DNA from: Bacillota bacterium
Lineage (GTDB): Bacteria > Bacillota > Clostridia > Christensenellales > SZUA-584
Assembly (NCBI GenBank): GCA_023459495.1
Contig: JAEWTL010000094.1
Location: 26,166 to 90,165, forward strand
Direction: 5' to 3'
Length of the DNA: 64,000 nucleotides
Both the position numbers and the translations under genes were made by a program. Positions 41,152 to 50,140 of this stretch are shown here, piece by piece (positions within the stretch are counted from its first letter, which is position 1; every line of letters starts with the position of its first letter). Below the pieces are notes generated by a model, which was not told the DNA's origin, ran no database searches, and saw nothing but the letters and a program-made list of their open reading frames with translations.

Positions 41152-42024
41152 TTATTTTTGCTCTTTGCCCATGAAAATGACGGCGAGTACGCCGGGGCCG
41201 GTATGGCACCCGATGACCGGGCCGACATCCTGAATCTCCACGCCCGCGAACGGGACGTTCTCCATGATCAGCTCCTTCATCTTTACCGCACAGTCCATGT
41301 TGTTGGCATGCAGCACAAAGGCGGTCTGGGCCTCGGGTTCCTCCACGTTCTGCTGGATCGTATCCAGAAAGAACCGCAGTATCTTTTTCGATCCCTTCAC
41401 CTTGTCCGCCGCGACAATCTTGCCCTCCGCGTTCAGCTTGAGGATGGGCTTTACGTCGAGGATAGTGCCGATAGCCGCCGCCGCGCCGGAGAGCCTTCCG
41501 CCGCGCTTTAAGTAACCCAGGTCATCCACAGAGAACCACGCGTGTGCACGCATCCTGTTCTGCAGCACCCAGTCCTTTACTTCGTCAAGCGATTTGCCCT
41601 CGTCTTTGAGCACCTGAGCGAACATAACGAGCTCGCCCGCGCCCATGGAGATGCGTAACGTATCGACGATCTCGATCCGCGCGTCCGGGTACTCCTCCAT
41701 CACCATCTTTTTTGCGAGATGGCACAGGTCGTAGTGGCCGCTTAAGGCTGAGGAAAAGGAAAGGTACAGTACGTCTTTGCCGGTCTTGACCATATCGCGG
41801 AAGAAATCCGCAATGTCTGCGGGCGGCCGCGTGGAGGTGTTGGCTTCGGCACCATCTGCAAGCTGCTCATAGAACTCGATGAAATCCGTGTTGCGGCCCA
41901 GGTCGAACAGCTTCTCTTCACCATTGACCGTGTAGGGCATCAGGAAAACCGGAATGTGATGCTCGTCCGCGTACCTGAACGGGATTTCCGTATCAGAGTC
42001 CGTCGCCAGTATAAAATCACGCAT
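41152..42024 (-). CDS. DegV family fatty-acid-binding protein
   Basis: A 290-aa DegV/FakB-like protein. FILATDSDTEIPFRYADEHH opens the fold, STRPPADIADFF is the typical lipid-pocket segment, LSFSSALSGHY the next strand-helix, and LGYLKRGGRLSG the C-terminal domain signature. Relatives present fatty acids to the FakA kinase; no fakA is in this window. ATG 42022-42024 (MRDFILATDS) follows AGGAGGACG, so the longer frame from 42063 is rejected. Confidence 0.9.
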   Translation of the reverse strand: MRDFILATDSDTEIPFRYADEHHIPVFLMPYTVNGEEKLFDLGRNTDFIEFYEQLADGAEANTSTRPPADIADFFRDMVKTGKDVLYLSFSSALSGHYDLCHLAKKMVMEEYPDARIEIVDTLRISMGAGELVMFAQVLKDEGKSLDEVKDWVLQNRMRAHAWFSVDDLGYLKRGGRLSGAAAAIGTILDVKPILKLNAEGKIVAADKVKGSKKILRFFLDTIQQNVEEPEAQTAFVLHANNMDCAVKMKELIMENVPFAGVEIQDVGPVIGCHTGPGVLAVIFMGKEQK

Positions 42025-42094
42025 GGGTCGTCCTCCTTGGTTATAATTGATAAATAATTCCATGCAAGTATATTCCCTGCATACTTACATACTA

Positions 42095-43546
42095 TCATTC
42101 ATCCGCGTTTTTTACAAGCCGGACGAAAAACTCCACACCCTCGCGCAGTGACTCGATGCTGAGCCTTTCGCCCACCGCGTGGATCGTGCCAAGGTCTTCG
42201 GTCAAGGACCGGAACGGCTGGAAACGGTAGACGCCGTCTGCCACTGCCGCGTACATGCGGGAGTCTGTGGCGGCGATCATCAGGTACGGCGCGATCAGGT
42301 AGCCGGGGAAGATATCGCCCGCGGTGCGCGCAATAACGCGGTACGCTTCGCTGTCCGTGGATGATACCGTCGAGGGGTTGTAGCCCTGAATGATTGAAAC
42401 TTCGACCAGCCCGCGCGTCACCTTCTCGAAGTGGCGCTTCACGTCCTCCACCGTCTCGCCCGGCGCAATGCGCACGTTCACCACGGCTTCCGCCCGGTCC
42501 GCCAGCACGTTGGGCGCGCCGGAGCCCTTGAGCATCGTGGGCGCGTTGGTGGAGCGCACCATCGCCGCTCCCGTGGCGCTTGCGGCAAGACCCGCCAGCA
42601 GCAGCGGTTTGGTGATAAACAGGTTGGCGGCAATTACGTTCAGCGGGAACTTCATGTACGCGCCGACCGCAGCCAGCATGTCGCGCAGCGGCTGGTTCAG
42701 CGAGGATTTCATCGGGTGCTTTTCGATGGCGGCAATGGCGTTCGCCAGCGCGCCGACCGCGGTCTGCTTGGGCGGCCTGGACGCATGCCCGCCCGCCGAC
42801 TTGGCGGTGAGCTTGAAATCCGCGTAGCCCTTCTCGCACACGCCGATGGTGGCAACCATGGCGTTGATGCCGAGCATCTTGCCGTCCATCACCACGCCAC
42901 CCTCGTCGATCACGAAATCGAAGCGCACTCCTTTTTTCTTCAGGTGTTCGACGATGTTACCCGCCCCGAGCAGGCCCATGGACTCCTCGTCATGGCCGAT
43001 GGCGATGTAGACGTCGCGCCCCGGCGCATAGCCTTCGCGGAGCAGGTGCTCTACGCTCTCGAAGATGATCGCGACCTGGCCCTTCATGTCGATGGCCCCG
43101 CGGCCCCAGACGTAGCCGTCCGCCACGTCGCCGGAGAACGGCTCGTGCGTCCAGTCGCCCGCGGTGGCTTCCTCCACCGGCACCACGTCGATATGGGCCA
43201 TCATCAGCATGGGCTTTTTGTCTGAGCCCGTACCCTTCCAGCGGTACAGCAGGCTGTATTCGTTGATGACCTCCTGCTCCAGATGCTTGTGCACCAGCGG
43301 ATAGGTTCTGTCGAGGTATTTGTGCAGGCCGTGGAACTCCTTGCGGTCAAAGCCGTCCATCGTGTTCGAGGTCACGGTTTTGAAGCGGATCAGGCCGCCG
43401 AGATGTTCTGCGAGCGCGGCTTCGTCCAGCGCCAGCGGCTCCCTTTTCTCCGCCGCAGCCGGGCGCGGCTTCTTGCGCAGCGTGTTTACAGCCAGCACCG
43501 CGACGAGCAGCACGATAATTCCAAGAATGATATAGAGCGCGATCAT
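42095..43546 (-). CDS. Membrane-anchored M20 family metallopeptidase (PM20D1-like)
   Basis: A 483-aa protein with an N-terminal membrane helix (about 3-22) and an M20 zinc peptidase domain. Metal and catalytic residues are visible in MMAHIDVVPVEE, WGRGAIDMKG, IGHDEESMG and VIDEGG. The dimerisation domain interrupts the catalytic domain, as in carboxypeptidase S-like enzymes. Start and stop overlap the upstream membrane gene (TAATG), so it is the third gene of a set with two DUF5058-type membrane proteins. It probably cleaves or forms N-acyl amino acids or dipeptides taken up by that system. Confidence 0.9.
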   Translation of the reverse strand: MIALYIILGIIVLLVAVLAVNTLRKKPRPAAAEKREPLALDEAALAEHLGGLIRFKTVTSNTMDGFDRKEFHGLHKYLDRTYPLVHKHLEQEVINEYSLLYRWKGTGSDKKPMLMMAHIDVVPVEEATAGDWTHEPFSGDVADGYVWGRGAIDMKGQVAIIFESVEHLLREGYAPGRDVYIAIGHDEESMGLLGAGNIVEHLKKKGVRFDFVIDEGGVVMDGKMLGINAMVATIGVCEKGYADFKLTAKSAGGHASRPPKQTAVGALANAIAAIEKHPMKSSLNQPLRDMLAAVGAYMKFPLNVIAANLFITKPLLLAGLAASATGAAMVRSTNAPTMLKGSGAPNVLADRAEAVVNVRIAPGETVEDVKRHFEKVTRGLVEVSIIQGYNPSTVSSTDSEAYRVIARTAGDIFPGYLIAPYLMIAATDSRMYAAVADGVYRFQPFRSLTEDLGTIHAVGERLSIESLREGVEFFVRLVKNADE

Positions 43547-44250
43547 TATTTCACTTCCTTAGGCGATTTTCTTTTATACATGAACCGGGCGAGCAGCACA
43601 GCGAGGATCGACATCACCGGGATCAGGATGCCCGCCACGCCGAACGACGCCGGCACCAGCACGAACAGCGCCACGACGATGATCGTCGGGATCACCGCGA
43701 GCCGCCAGCTCTTGGAGATGAACACCACGCCGAGCGCGCCGAACAGCGCGGGGATGACATAGCCGTCCGTGAGGCTGAACACCTGCTTTAAGGTGGGGTC
43801 AGCGTTGATGAAGGCCGTGATGGGTCTGACCAGAATGAGGCCGATCAGCAGGATCAGCGTAGTCACGATGGACGATACAGCCACCGCGATAGTGGACAGC
43901 ACCTCGCCCTGTTCGGAGGTGGCGCTGATGCCCGCCTTGTTCATCGTCACCTGCGCGGCAGGCACCTTCATGTTGGCGAGGTTGCCTGTGACGAACGCGA
44001 GGTATGTGCCGCCCGAGCCGATCATGGGCGAGTAGTTGAACACTTCGATGAGGCCGATGGCCCAGTACATGGGTACGATGGCGATTGCGCCCTTCCACAG
44101 CGCGGTCCAATCGGGCGTGACGCCGTAGATCAGGCAGAACAGCAGCGGTACCGCAAGGATGATGAGCAGCGCGAAGGCCGTCCAGATGCGCCCGATGCGG
44201 TGCGTCATCTCATCGTATTCATTCAGCATGAGTCCCTGTTTCTTTGCCAT
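43546..44250 (-). CDS. Membrane subunit adjoining DUF5058 protein
   Basis: A 234-aa protein with about six transmembrane segments (about 20-42, 52-72, 80-92, 120-145, 170-185 and 190-230) and a charged cytoplasmic tail RFMYKRKSPKEVK. The segment NYSPMIGSGGTYLAFVTGNLAN is striking and resembles a re-entrant substrate loop. It starts one base after the DUF5058 gene stops and ends overlapping the M20 peptidase start. Possibly the second half of a two-component permease. Confidence 0.7.
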   Translation of the reverse strand: MAKKQGLMLNEYDEMTHRIGRIWTAFALLIILAVPLLFCLIYGVTPDWTALWKGAIAIVPMYWAIGLIEVFNYSPMIGSGGTYLAFVTGNLANMKVPAAQVTMNKAGISATSEQGEVLSTIAVAVSSIVTTLILLIGLILVRPITAFINADPTLKQVFSLTDGYVIPALFGALGVVFISKSWRLAVIPTIIVVALFVLVPASFGVAGILIPVMSILAVLLARFMYKRKSPKEVK

Positions 44251-44251
44251 G

Positions 44252-45064
44252 TTACTGCACCCCCCCGAACCACTGATGGTAGAGTATGGCCATCGCGACC
44301 GCGCCGATCATCGACACGGGCAGCGCGAAGTTCTCCAGCCATTTTGCCTTGGTCAGCTTGATAACCGCGCCGAAGATGAGCATGAACACCACGCCGGTGA
44401 GCAGCGTTACCAGCTGCGCCTGCCCGTTGAGGGCGAGCTTTCCGTATGACGCGTTGGCAAAGGATACGGTCCCGTCCGCGGCGACCGTCTTGTCTCCCGC
44501 CAGCCCCGCAAACGCCACGATGCCTTTGGCCACGAACTGTCCGCCCATCACCGCGATGATGCCCATGAACAGCGCGTCGGTCAGCGTGTTGCTCCACGCC
44601 GGGTCCTTCTGCCCCACCTCGGCGAGCTTGCGCTGGTAGCGCTTGAAGCCAAAGATATTAAACAGCGGCCCCGCCACGATACCCAGCGTCATCACCCACA
44701 TCACGCTGGCAAATACCGCGGGGATGGTGTTGATGTCGACACCTTCCGCCACGTTTGCGGCGCCCAGCACCGCGCCCGCCGCCATGGTCTCGTACGACAT
44801 CGAGCCGATGACCGACAGCCGTATCCACGCGAACGGGTTGCCGATCGACGCGGCCAGCGCAATCATCGCAAGCACAATGGGTACGGACGGCACGATGGAA
44901 AACGTACCGCTGGATATGGCCGCTTCCTTCATCACCTTGGCCGGAATACCGAGCTGTTTACCCCGCCGCACCGCGCGGACGAGGAAGAACACCGACTGCG
45001 CGAGCACAAACAGAATGACAGCGCCGCCGACGATGTACAGGAACGCGCTCTCCTTGTAGTCCAA
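44252..45064 (-). CDS. DUF5058-type multi-pass membrane protein
   Basis: About 270 aa with six to seven membrane helices. It has ESAFLYIVGGAVILFVLAQS near the start, FSIVPSVPIVLAMIALAASIGNPFAWIRLSVIGSMSYET in the middle (shown in two parts by helix breaks) and a helix ending AVIKLTKAKWLEN. The start is uncertain: TTG 45062-45064 has GGAAGTGA seven bases upstream and is preferred, while GTG 45073 sits directly on the ribosome site. It leads the three-gene set with the partner membrane protein and the M20 peptidase. Confidence 0.72.
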   Translation of the reverse strand: MDYKESAFLYIVGGAVILFVLAQSVFFLVRAVRRGKQLGIPAKVMKEAAISSGTFSIVPSVPIVLAMIALAASIGNPFAWIRLSVIGSMSYETMAAGAVLGAANVAEGVDINTIPAVFASVMWVMTLGIVAGPLFNIFGFKRYQRKLAEVGQKDPAWSNTLTDALFMGIIAVMGGQFVAKGIVAFAGLAGDKTVAADGTVSFANASYGKLALNGQAQLVTLLTGVVFMLIFGAVIKLTKAKWLENFALPVSMIGAVAMAILYHQWFGGVQ

Positions 45065-45127
45065 ACGAATCACTTCCTTTAATAAAATGACGATAGATCA
45101 GCAAATTTCTATAAAAAGTGCTGTTTA

Positions 45128-45154
45128 ATTATATACCGGAAGCGCGTGTGGATG
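45128..45154 (-). promoter_or_regulatory. Probable promoter of the DUF5058 operon
   Basis: A perfect TATAAT on the minus strand (45133-45128), with TTGCAT 18 bases upstream as a weak -35, lies about 60 bases ahead of the first gene. Confidence 0.5.
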
Positions 45155-45219
45155 CAACCGAAGATCGCCAGAGTAACCATTCTTTAACCATACTCATATA
45201 CTTTAACTGAAACGGAGTG

Positions 45220-45807
45220 ATGACTGTGCGGTACTTTTCATTTATTGCGCCCTGGCTGAGGAGCAGAACCTGTCCGGGGCATGATTACGACATGCTGGAT
45301 ATCCCCGCCGACCCGGAGAAAACGATACAGTATGTGGAGTTCGATTACAGCTGCGATTTTAATTTGAAGGCGTTCGTGTGGCTCTGGGCCGACAGCGCGG
45401 CTTTGGATATACATTTTCTCACCGAATGCCCGTGCCAGTGGCAGCTGGGTCGGAAGGTGCAGAATCTTACGCTGATTGCGAGCATTCCGCTGGACCCGGA
45501 CTGCGTGAAGACCACGGTGGTATATGCGGTGCCGGAAGGATGGACCGCGTTGGCCCCCAACGAAAGCTATCCCCTGCCGACCGAACCGGCGGAAATCGGG
45601 ATGGTCACGTTTGAAGCAATGACGGATGCGAATACAACCTCCCAGCTGACGCTGCTGATTGAAGGTAAATCTTTTATATCCGACGAAATCAATGAAACTC
45701 CAAAAACGGAGAGCTGGGAGACAGGAACCTCCGTATCTGTTCTGCTCGTATCCCTGACCAACACGGGCAGCAGCACGGTCTATATCCGCAACCTGACTAC
45801 TGCATAA
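45220..45807 (+). CDS. Protein of unknown function
   Basis: A 195-aa acidic protein without signal peptide or transmembrane segment. It has a Cys/Trp-rich front half, including DYSCDFNLKAFVWLWADSAA and LTECPCQWQLG, and a beta-rich back half ending SVLLVSLTNTGSSTVYIRNL. That end resembles a beta-sandwich edge. I recognise no family. ATG 45220 is close to its GGAG; GTG 45226 has better spacing. A terminator follows at 45900. Confidence 0.55.
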   Translation: MTVRYFSFIAPWLRSRTCPGHDYDMLDIPADPEKTIQYVEFDYSCDFNLKAFVWLWADSAALDIHFLTECPCQWQLGRKVQNLTLIASIPLDPDCVKTTVVYAVPEGWTALAPNESYPLPTEPAEIGMVTFEAMTDANTTSQLTLLIEGKSFISDEINETPKTESWETGTSVSVLLVSLTNTGSSTVYIRNLTTA

Positions 45808-45898
45808 GGAATTTTATTTTATCGCCGATACTCCATAATGGCGAAGACCATGCTTTCGAGACATCCCGGTATACCGGGCGTTTTCAGACAAAAGTAAA

Positions 45899-45935
45899 AG
45901 CGCCGCGAGGTTTCTGCGGCGCTTTCTATTTATTT
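45899..45935. terminator. Bidirectional terminator between convergent genes
   Basis: GCGCCGC (45900-45906), a 9-base loop, GCGGCGC (45916-45922), then TTTCTATTTATTTTT on the plus strand and TTTTACTTTTG on the minus strand. Confidence 0.8.
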
Positions 45936-45949
45936 TTAAGCCGCCCGTA

Positions 45950-46360
45950 TCAGCGGGGACGGCCCTTAACTGTAACGTTGATGTTGCCGCGCGTGGCTCT
46001 CGAGTACGGGCACACGGTGTGCGCCTCCTGCGCGAGGTCTTCCGCCAAGGCCGCATCATCCGTATCGATGATGGCCACAATATCGGCCTGCAGCTCATAG
46101 TTGCCCGCATCGTCCTGCCCGAGGCCCACGGTGAGCTCCACGTCGGGCGCGGGGATGTTCAGCTTGCGTACGCGGATCACGTGCTGCAGCGCGCTGCCAA
46201 AGCAGGCGGAGTAGCCCGCCGCGAAAAGCTGCTCAGGATTTACTCCCTCCCGGTTGCTGCCCGGAGGGGCCATATCGAAATCGATCGGGGTGCCGTCCAC
46301 GCGGACATGGCCGCTGCGGCCTCCCTTGGAATATGCGCTGGTCTGATATGTAGCCTTCAT
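45950..46360 (-). CDS. ohr: Organic hydroperoxide resistance protein (Ohr/OsmC family)
   Basis: Thiol peroxidase for organic peroxides, cytoplasmic. The 136-aa protein has both redox cysteines in the Ohr arrangement, GYSACFGSALQHV and HTVCPYSRATRGN, and the Ohr-specific NPEQLFAAGYSACF. Its length is normal. A promoter with TTGATT, 17 bases and TATAAT (46394-46422, with extended TGG) lies just upstream. No ohrR-type regulator gene adjoins it. Confidence 0.93.
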   Translation of the reverse strand: MKATYQTSAYSKGGRSGHVRVDGTPIDFDMAPPGSNREGVNPEQLFAAGYSACFGSALQHVIRVRKLNIPAPDVELTVGLGQDDAGNYELQADIVAIIDTDDAALAEDLAQEAHTVCPYSRATRGNINVTVKGRPR

Positions 46361-46393
46361 TTAAATCATCTCCTCATCTCTTATCTTGTTTGT

Positions 46394-46422
46394 ATTATAC
46401 CATAGTACGGTAAAATAATCAA
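46394..46422 (-). promoter_or_regulatory. Promoter of ohr
   Basis: Minus strand TTGATT (46422-46417), 17-base spacer, TATAAT (46399-46394) with an upstream TGG extension. The spacer and flanks form an imperfect palindrome (TATTATACC...GGTAAAATA) that might be an operator. Confidence 0.7.
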
Positions 46423-46546
46423 TAATAATTCCGAATAAGGTTTAACTTTTTTCTCCTCTCCTTTTCCGGCTTTGGCAGCACTGCCCCGTGCTTCTCCCTC
46501 ATCCGGGTTTGTGGTATCATGTTGTTCATATAAAGGGGTATTGCTT

Positions 46547-49500
46547 ATGTTCATCGCGGACTTTCATATCCATTCCAAATACTCGCGCGCAACCAGCCGG
46601 GACTGTGTGCCGGAGATGCTCGACCTCTGGGCACGGCGCAAGGGGCTCGGCCTCATCGGCACGGGCGACTTCACCCATCCCGCGTGGCGGCAGGAGCTAA
46701 AGGACAAGCTCGTACCAGCGGAGGACGGGCTGTATCAGCTGCGCGGCAGCCTGCGCACCGCGGACGATGCCGCGGGCGGGGATGCTTCTCCGCGCTTTAT
46801 CGTCACGGGCGAGATTAGTTCCATCTACAAGAAGAACGGCAGGGTGCGTAAGGTACACAACCTGATATTGCTGCCCGGCCTCGAAGCCGCCGAAAAGCTT
46901 TCGCGCAGGCTCACCACCATCGGCAACCTGCATTCCGACGGGCGTCCCATACTCGGTCTCGACGCGCGGGACCTGCTGGAGATCACGCTGGATACCGTGC
47001 CGGACGCGGTCTACATCCCGGCGCACATCTGGACGCCGCACTTTTCGCTGTTCGGCGCATACTCCGGCTTCGATGACATGCGCGAGTGCTACGAGGACCT
47101 GATGCCGCACATCCACGCGCTGGAAACCGGGCTATCGTCCGACCCGCCCATGAACTGGCGGCTCTCCGCGTTGGACGGCTTCACGCTCATATCCAATTCG
47201 GACGCGCACTCCCCTGCCAAGCTCGCGCGGGAAGCGAACGTGCTGGATACGCCGATGTCGTACCCGGACGTAGTAAAAGCGCTCTCCGGGCAGGGCGGCT
47301 TTGGGGGCACCATCGAATTCTTCCCCGAGGAGGGCAAATACCACTTCGACGGGCACCGCAACTGCAAGGTGTGCCTCTCCCCTGCCGAGACGCGTGAAGC
47401 GGGCGGCGTCTGCCCGGTGTGCGGCGGGAGGATTACCGTGGGCGTGCTGCACCGCGTGGAGGCGCTCGCCGACAGGCCGGAGGGCTATACGCCGGCAAAC
47501 GCGGCGCGGTTCGAGAGCCTTGTGCCGCTGCAGGAGGTCGTCGGCTCAGCGCTGGGCATCTCGGCGGCGGGCAAGAAGGCGCAGGCGGAGTATTTGCGGC
47601 TGCTCTCCCGCCTCGGGCCGGAGCTGTTCATCCTGCGCGAAGCGCCGCTCGAGGATATCACGCATGCGGCGGGTACGCTCGTGGCCGAGGGCATCCGGCG
47701 GTTGCGCGACGGCGTGGTGGAGGTGGAGCCGGGCTACGACGGCGAGTACGGCAAGGTCCACGTCATCGGCAAGGCTGAAATCAGCGCATTGTCCGGGCAG
47801 ATCAGCCTGTTTGCCGGGGAAGACGCCCCGCGGAAGAAGCGCGGTAAGTCCGGCAAGCGGGAAGCGCCCACAGAGCCGACACAATCCACCCCGGAGGCTA
47901 CTGCGCCCGTTGCGTCGGTTTCCGGCGAGCTGAACGATTCGCAGCGCGAGGCCGTGTGCGCGGATGCTCCGGCAATCGCGGTCATCGCGGGGCCGGGGAC
48001 GGGCAAGACCAGCACGCTCGTTAGCCGCATTGCGTACCTCGTGGAGGAGCGAGGCGTATCCCCTGCACAAATCACGGCGGTAACGTTTACCAACCGCGCG
48101 GCGGGCGAGCTGCGCGAACGGCTGGAAAAGCGGTTCGGCGGCAAGCGCATAGTGAAAGCCATGACTATCGGCACGTTTCATTCCAGCTGTCTGCGCATCC
48201 TCTCCGCGCAGGGCGGGCATGCCGTGGCCATCGCGGACGAGGCCGCGCTGCTGGCGCTCATTCAGGAGATACTCGAGGAACAGGGGCTGAAAACCTCCCC
48301 GCGCGACGTGCTGCGCGGCATATCGCTCCTAAAGAACGGCGCGTTGAAACCCTCCGAATGTCCGGACGTACCGGAGAGCGTGTACGAAGCGTACTGCCAG
48401 CGGCTGAAGGCACAGGGCGCGACGGACTTTGACGACATCATTGCGGACGCGCTGGCATTGTTTGAGGATGCAGACGCGGCGCCAGTTGAGCGCTTCCGTC
48501 ACCTGCTCGTGGACGAGTTTCAGGACGTGAACGCCATGCAGTACCGCCTGATTCGTTCGTGGAGCCGGGGCAGCGAGGGCGTGTTCGTCATCGGGGACCC
48601 CGATCAGGCCATCTACGGCTTCCGGGGCTCGGATTCGCGCTGCTTTGCCCGTTTCCTCGCGGACTATGAGGGGGCGCGCATCATCCGCCTCACCGCCAAC
48701 TACCGCTCTACGCCCGGCATACTGCGCTGTGCGCTCTCCGCCTTGGACGCGCCGCGCGAGCTGGAAGCCCAGCGCCCCGGCGGTGTTCCCGTGCGGCTGC
48801 TCACAGCGGGCGACACGTTCTCTGAAGCGGTGTTTATCGCCAAGGAAGTCAACCGCATGGTGGGCGGCGTGGACATGCTGGACGCGCACGCGCTGCCGGG
48901 GGCAAAGGCAGTGCCCCGCTCGCTCAGCGACATCGCGGTGCTGTACCGCACCAACCGGCAGGCGCGGACCATCGAGCAATGCCTTATCAAGGAGGGCGTG
49001 CCGTACACCGTTGCGGGCCGGGAGGACTTCCTTTCCGCGCCGCAGGCACGGGCTGCAGCCGCGTTCTTTCGCTTTCTGCTGAACTCGGAGGACATGCTTT
49101 CGCTGAGCGCTTACCTGCGTGACGGTGCGCTGCTTGCCCCTGCCGATGCAAAGCGCATCCTCGCGGCCTATGCCGAAGCCGAAGCGGGCCTGGCGTCCCT
49201 TGCGGCCCTCGCGGAGGCCGAAGGCTGCGGCGGCAGTTGGCTGACGATGCTGCAAAAGTACAAGGATTCCGTCCGTACGGAAAAGCCCGCGAAGCTGCTT
49301 GAAGCACGGGCAAACGACTGCGGATTGGCGGGTCTCGAGTGCATGGAGCTGCTTGTCTGTGCGTCTGTGATGCACGGCGATATGGCTACGTTTCTGGATA
49401 CGCTCGCGCTGGGCAGCGAGGGTGACGTTCGGCGCAGTGGGCAGAAGAAGTATGTGCCGGATGCGGTGTCGCTGATGACGCTGCACGCCGCCAAGGGGCT

Positions 49501-49759
49501 GGAGTTTCCGGTGGTGTTCCTGTGCGGCGCGTCGGACGGGCTTATCCCCTACAGAGGCCGGGACGGCTCCTGCAATCTGGACGAGGAACGGCGGTTGCTG
49601 TACGTGGGCATGACGCGCGCGAAGGATGAGCTGGTGCTGCTCACCTCCTCCGCGCCTTCGCCTTTCCTTGCGGCCCTGCCCGCGGACGACGTGGACACCG
49701 GCAAGGCTGCGCCCTTGCGCAAGGCGGAGGGCAAACAACTCAGCCTGTTTAATATGTAA
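46547..49759 (+). CDS. Fusion of endonuclease Q-like PHP domain and UvrD/PcrA helicase
   Basis: A 1070-aa protein. Residues 1 to about 400 form a PHP-type metal-dependent nuclease domain: FIADFHIHSKYSRATSRDC (metal His pair), GTGDFTHPAW, then HIWTPHFSLFG and ISNSDAHSP. A zinc-ribbon follows with CKVCLSP and CPVCGGR, as in archaeal/bacterial endonuclease Q. From about 465 on is a UvrD superfamily 1 helicase: LNDSQREAVC, Walker A AGPGTGKTST, DEFQDVNAMQYRL (motif II), GDPDQAIYGFRGSD (III), and VSLMTLHAAKGLEFPVVFL (V) near the end. EndoQ nicks at deaminated bases; the helicase could unwind from that nick. ATG 46547 follows AAGGGG. Confidence 0.9.
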   Translation: MFIADFHIHSKYSRATSRDCVPEMLDLWARRKGLGLIGTGDFTHPAWRQELKDKLVPAEDGLYQLRGSLRTADDAAGGDASPRFIVTGEISSIYKKNGRVRKVHNLILLPGLEAAEKLSRRLTTIGNLHSDGRPILGLDARDLLEITLDTVPDAVYIPAHIWTPHFSLFGAYSGFDDMRECYEDLMPHIHALETGLSSDPPMNWRLSALDGFTLISNSDAHSPAKLAREANVLDTPMSYPDVVKALSGQGGFGGTIEFFPEEGKYHFDGHRNCKVCLSPAETREAGGVCPVCGGRITVGVLHRVEALADRPEGYTPANAARFESLVPLQEVVGSALGISAAGKKAQAEYLRLLSRLGPELFILREAPLEDITHAAGTLVAEGIRRLRDGVVEVEPGYDGEYGKVHVIGKAEISALSGQISLFAGEDAPRKKRGKSGKREAPTEPTQSTPEATAPVASVSGELNDSQREAVCADAPAIAVIAGPGTGKTSTLVSRIAYLVEERGVSPAQITAVTFTNRAAGELRERLEKRFGGKRIVKAMTIGTFHSSCLRILSAQGGHAVAIADEAALLALIQEILEEQGLKTSPRDVLRGISLLKNGALKPSECPDVPESVYEAYCQRLKAQGATDFDDIIADALALFEDADAAPVERFRHLLVDEFQDVNAMQYRLIRSWSRGSEGVFVIGDPDQAIYGFRGSDSRCFARFLADYEGARIIRLTANYRSTPGILRCALSALDAPRELEAQRPGGVPVRLLTAGDTFSEAVFIAKEVNRMVGGVDMLDAHALPGAKAVPRSLSDIAVLYRTNRQARTIEQCLIKEGVPYTVAGREDFLSAPQARAAAAFFRFLLNSEDMLSLSAYLRDGALLAPADAKRILAAYAEAEAGLASLAALAEAEGCGGSWLTMLQKYKDSVRTEKPAKLLEARANDCGLAGLECMELLVCASVMHGDMATFLDTLALGSEGDVRRSGQKKYVPDAVSLMTLHAAKGLEFPVVFLCGASDGLIPYRGRDGSCNLDEERRLLYVGMTRAKDELVLLTSSAPSPFLAALPADDVDTGKAAPLRKAEGKQLSLFNM

Positions 49760-50140
49760 TTATATATTGGAGGCTCCGCCTCCGAACCTTCACCCCACAA
49801 AGCTGCGCTTTGCGGGGACCCCGAACCACCGCTCAGGGGACATTGTCCCCTGAGAACCCCATCATGCCAAACGCTCTGTACCAGATCGTTTCACGAATAT
49901 CCGTAAAAAGCCGGCCCGCGGTTTACGTGGAGTCGGCTTATTTTAAAGGCCCCCTTGCCTTCCACCCTACAAAACCTTAATCTTTACAGGGACCCCAGCC
50001 GGGGGCTGTCAGTTCCATCGAAATACCATTTCAACGCTTGACGAAAAGATCCTTCGTCGCTTTGCTCCTCAGGATGACAGCAGACGGGTTACAGCAAAAA
50101 AGCCGGGTGCATGATGCATCCGGCTTTTGGTTGAAGCGTT
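49760..50140. repeat. Gap with family C/D hairpins and a family A half-copy
   Basis: No gene is visible. Family C (GGAGGCTCCGCCTCC, 49768-49782) leads into a family D hairpin (CCCCACAAAGCTGCGCTTTG, about 49793-49828) and another C piece (GGGGACATTGTCCCC, 49837-49851). A family A half-copy (AAAGATCCTTCGTCGC...CTCAGGATGACAG) spans 50040-50080. Confidence 0.6.
50097..50128 (-). terminator. Intrinsic terminator after the CotH-like gene
   Basis: AAAAGCCGGGTGCAT and ATGCATCCGGCTTTT form a long stem, followed on the minus strand by TTTTTTGCTG, 13 bases past the stop codon. Confidence 0.8.

Noticed and set aside
39829..41511. 560-codon plus-strand open frame opposite the sugar dehydrogenase and degV
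   Set aside because: It is antisense to two well-supported genes, is rich in Arg/Val/Gly as expected of a shadow frame in GC-rich DNA, and has no recognisable domain.
48329..49738. 469-codon minus-strand open frame opposite the UvrD helicase
   Set aside because: Antisense shadow of conserved helicase motifs; His/Arg-rich with no ribosome site.
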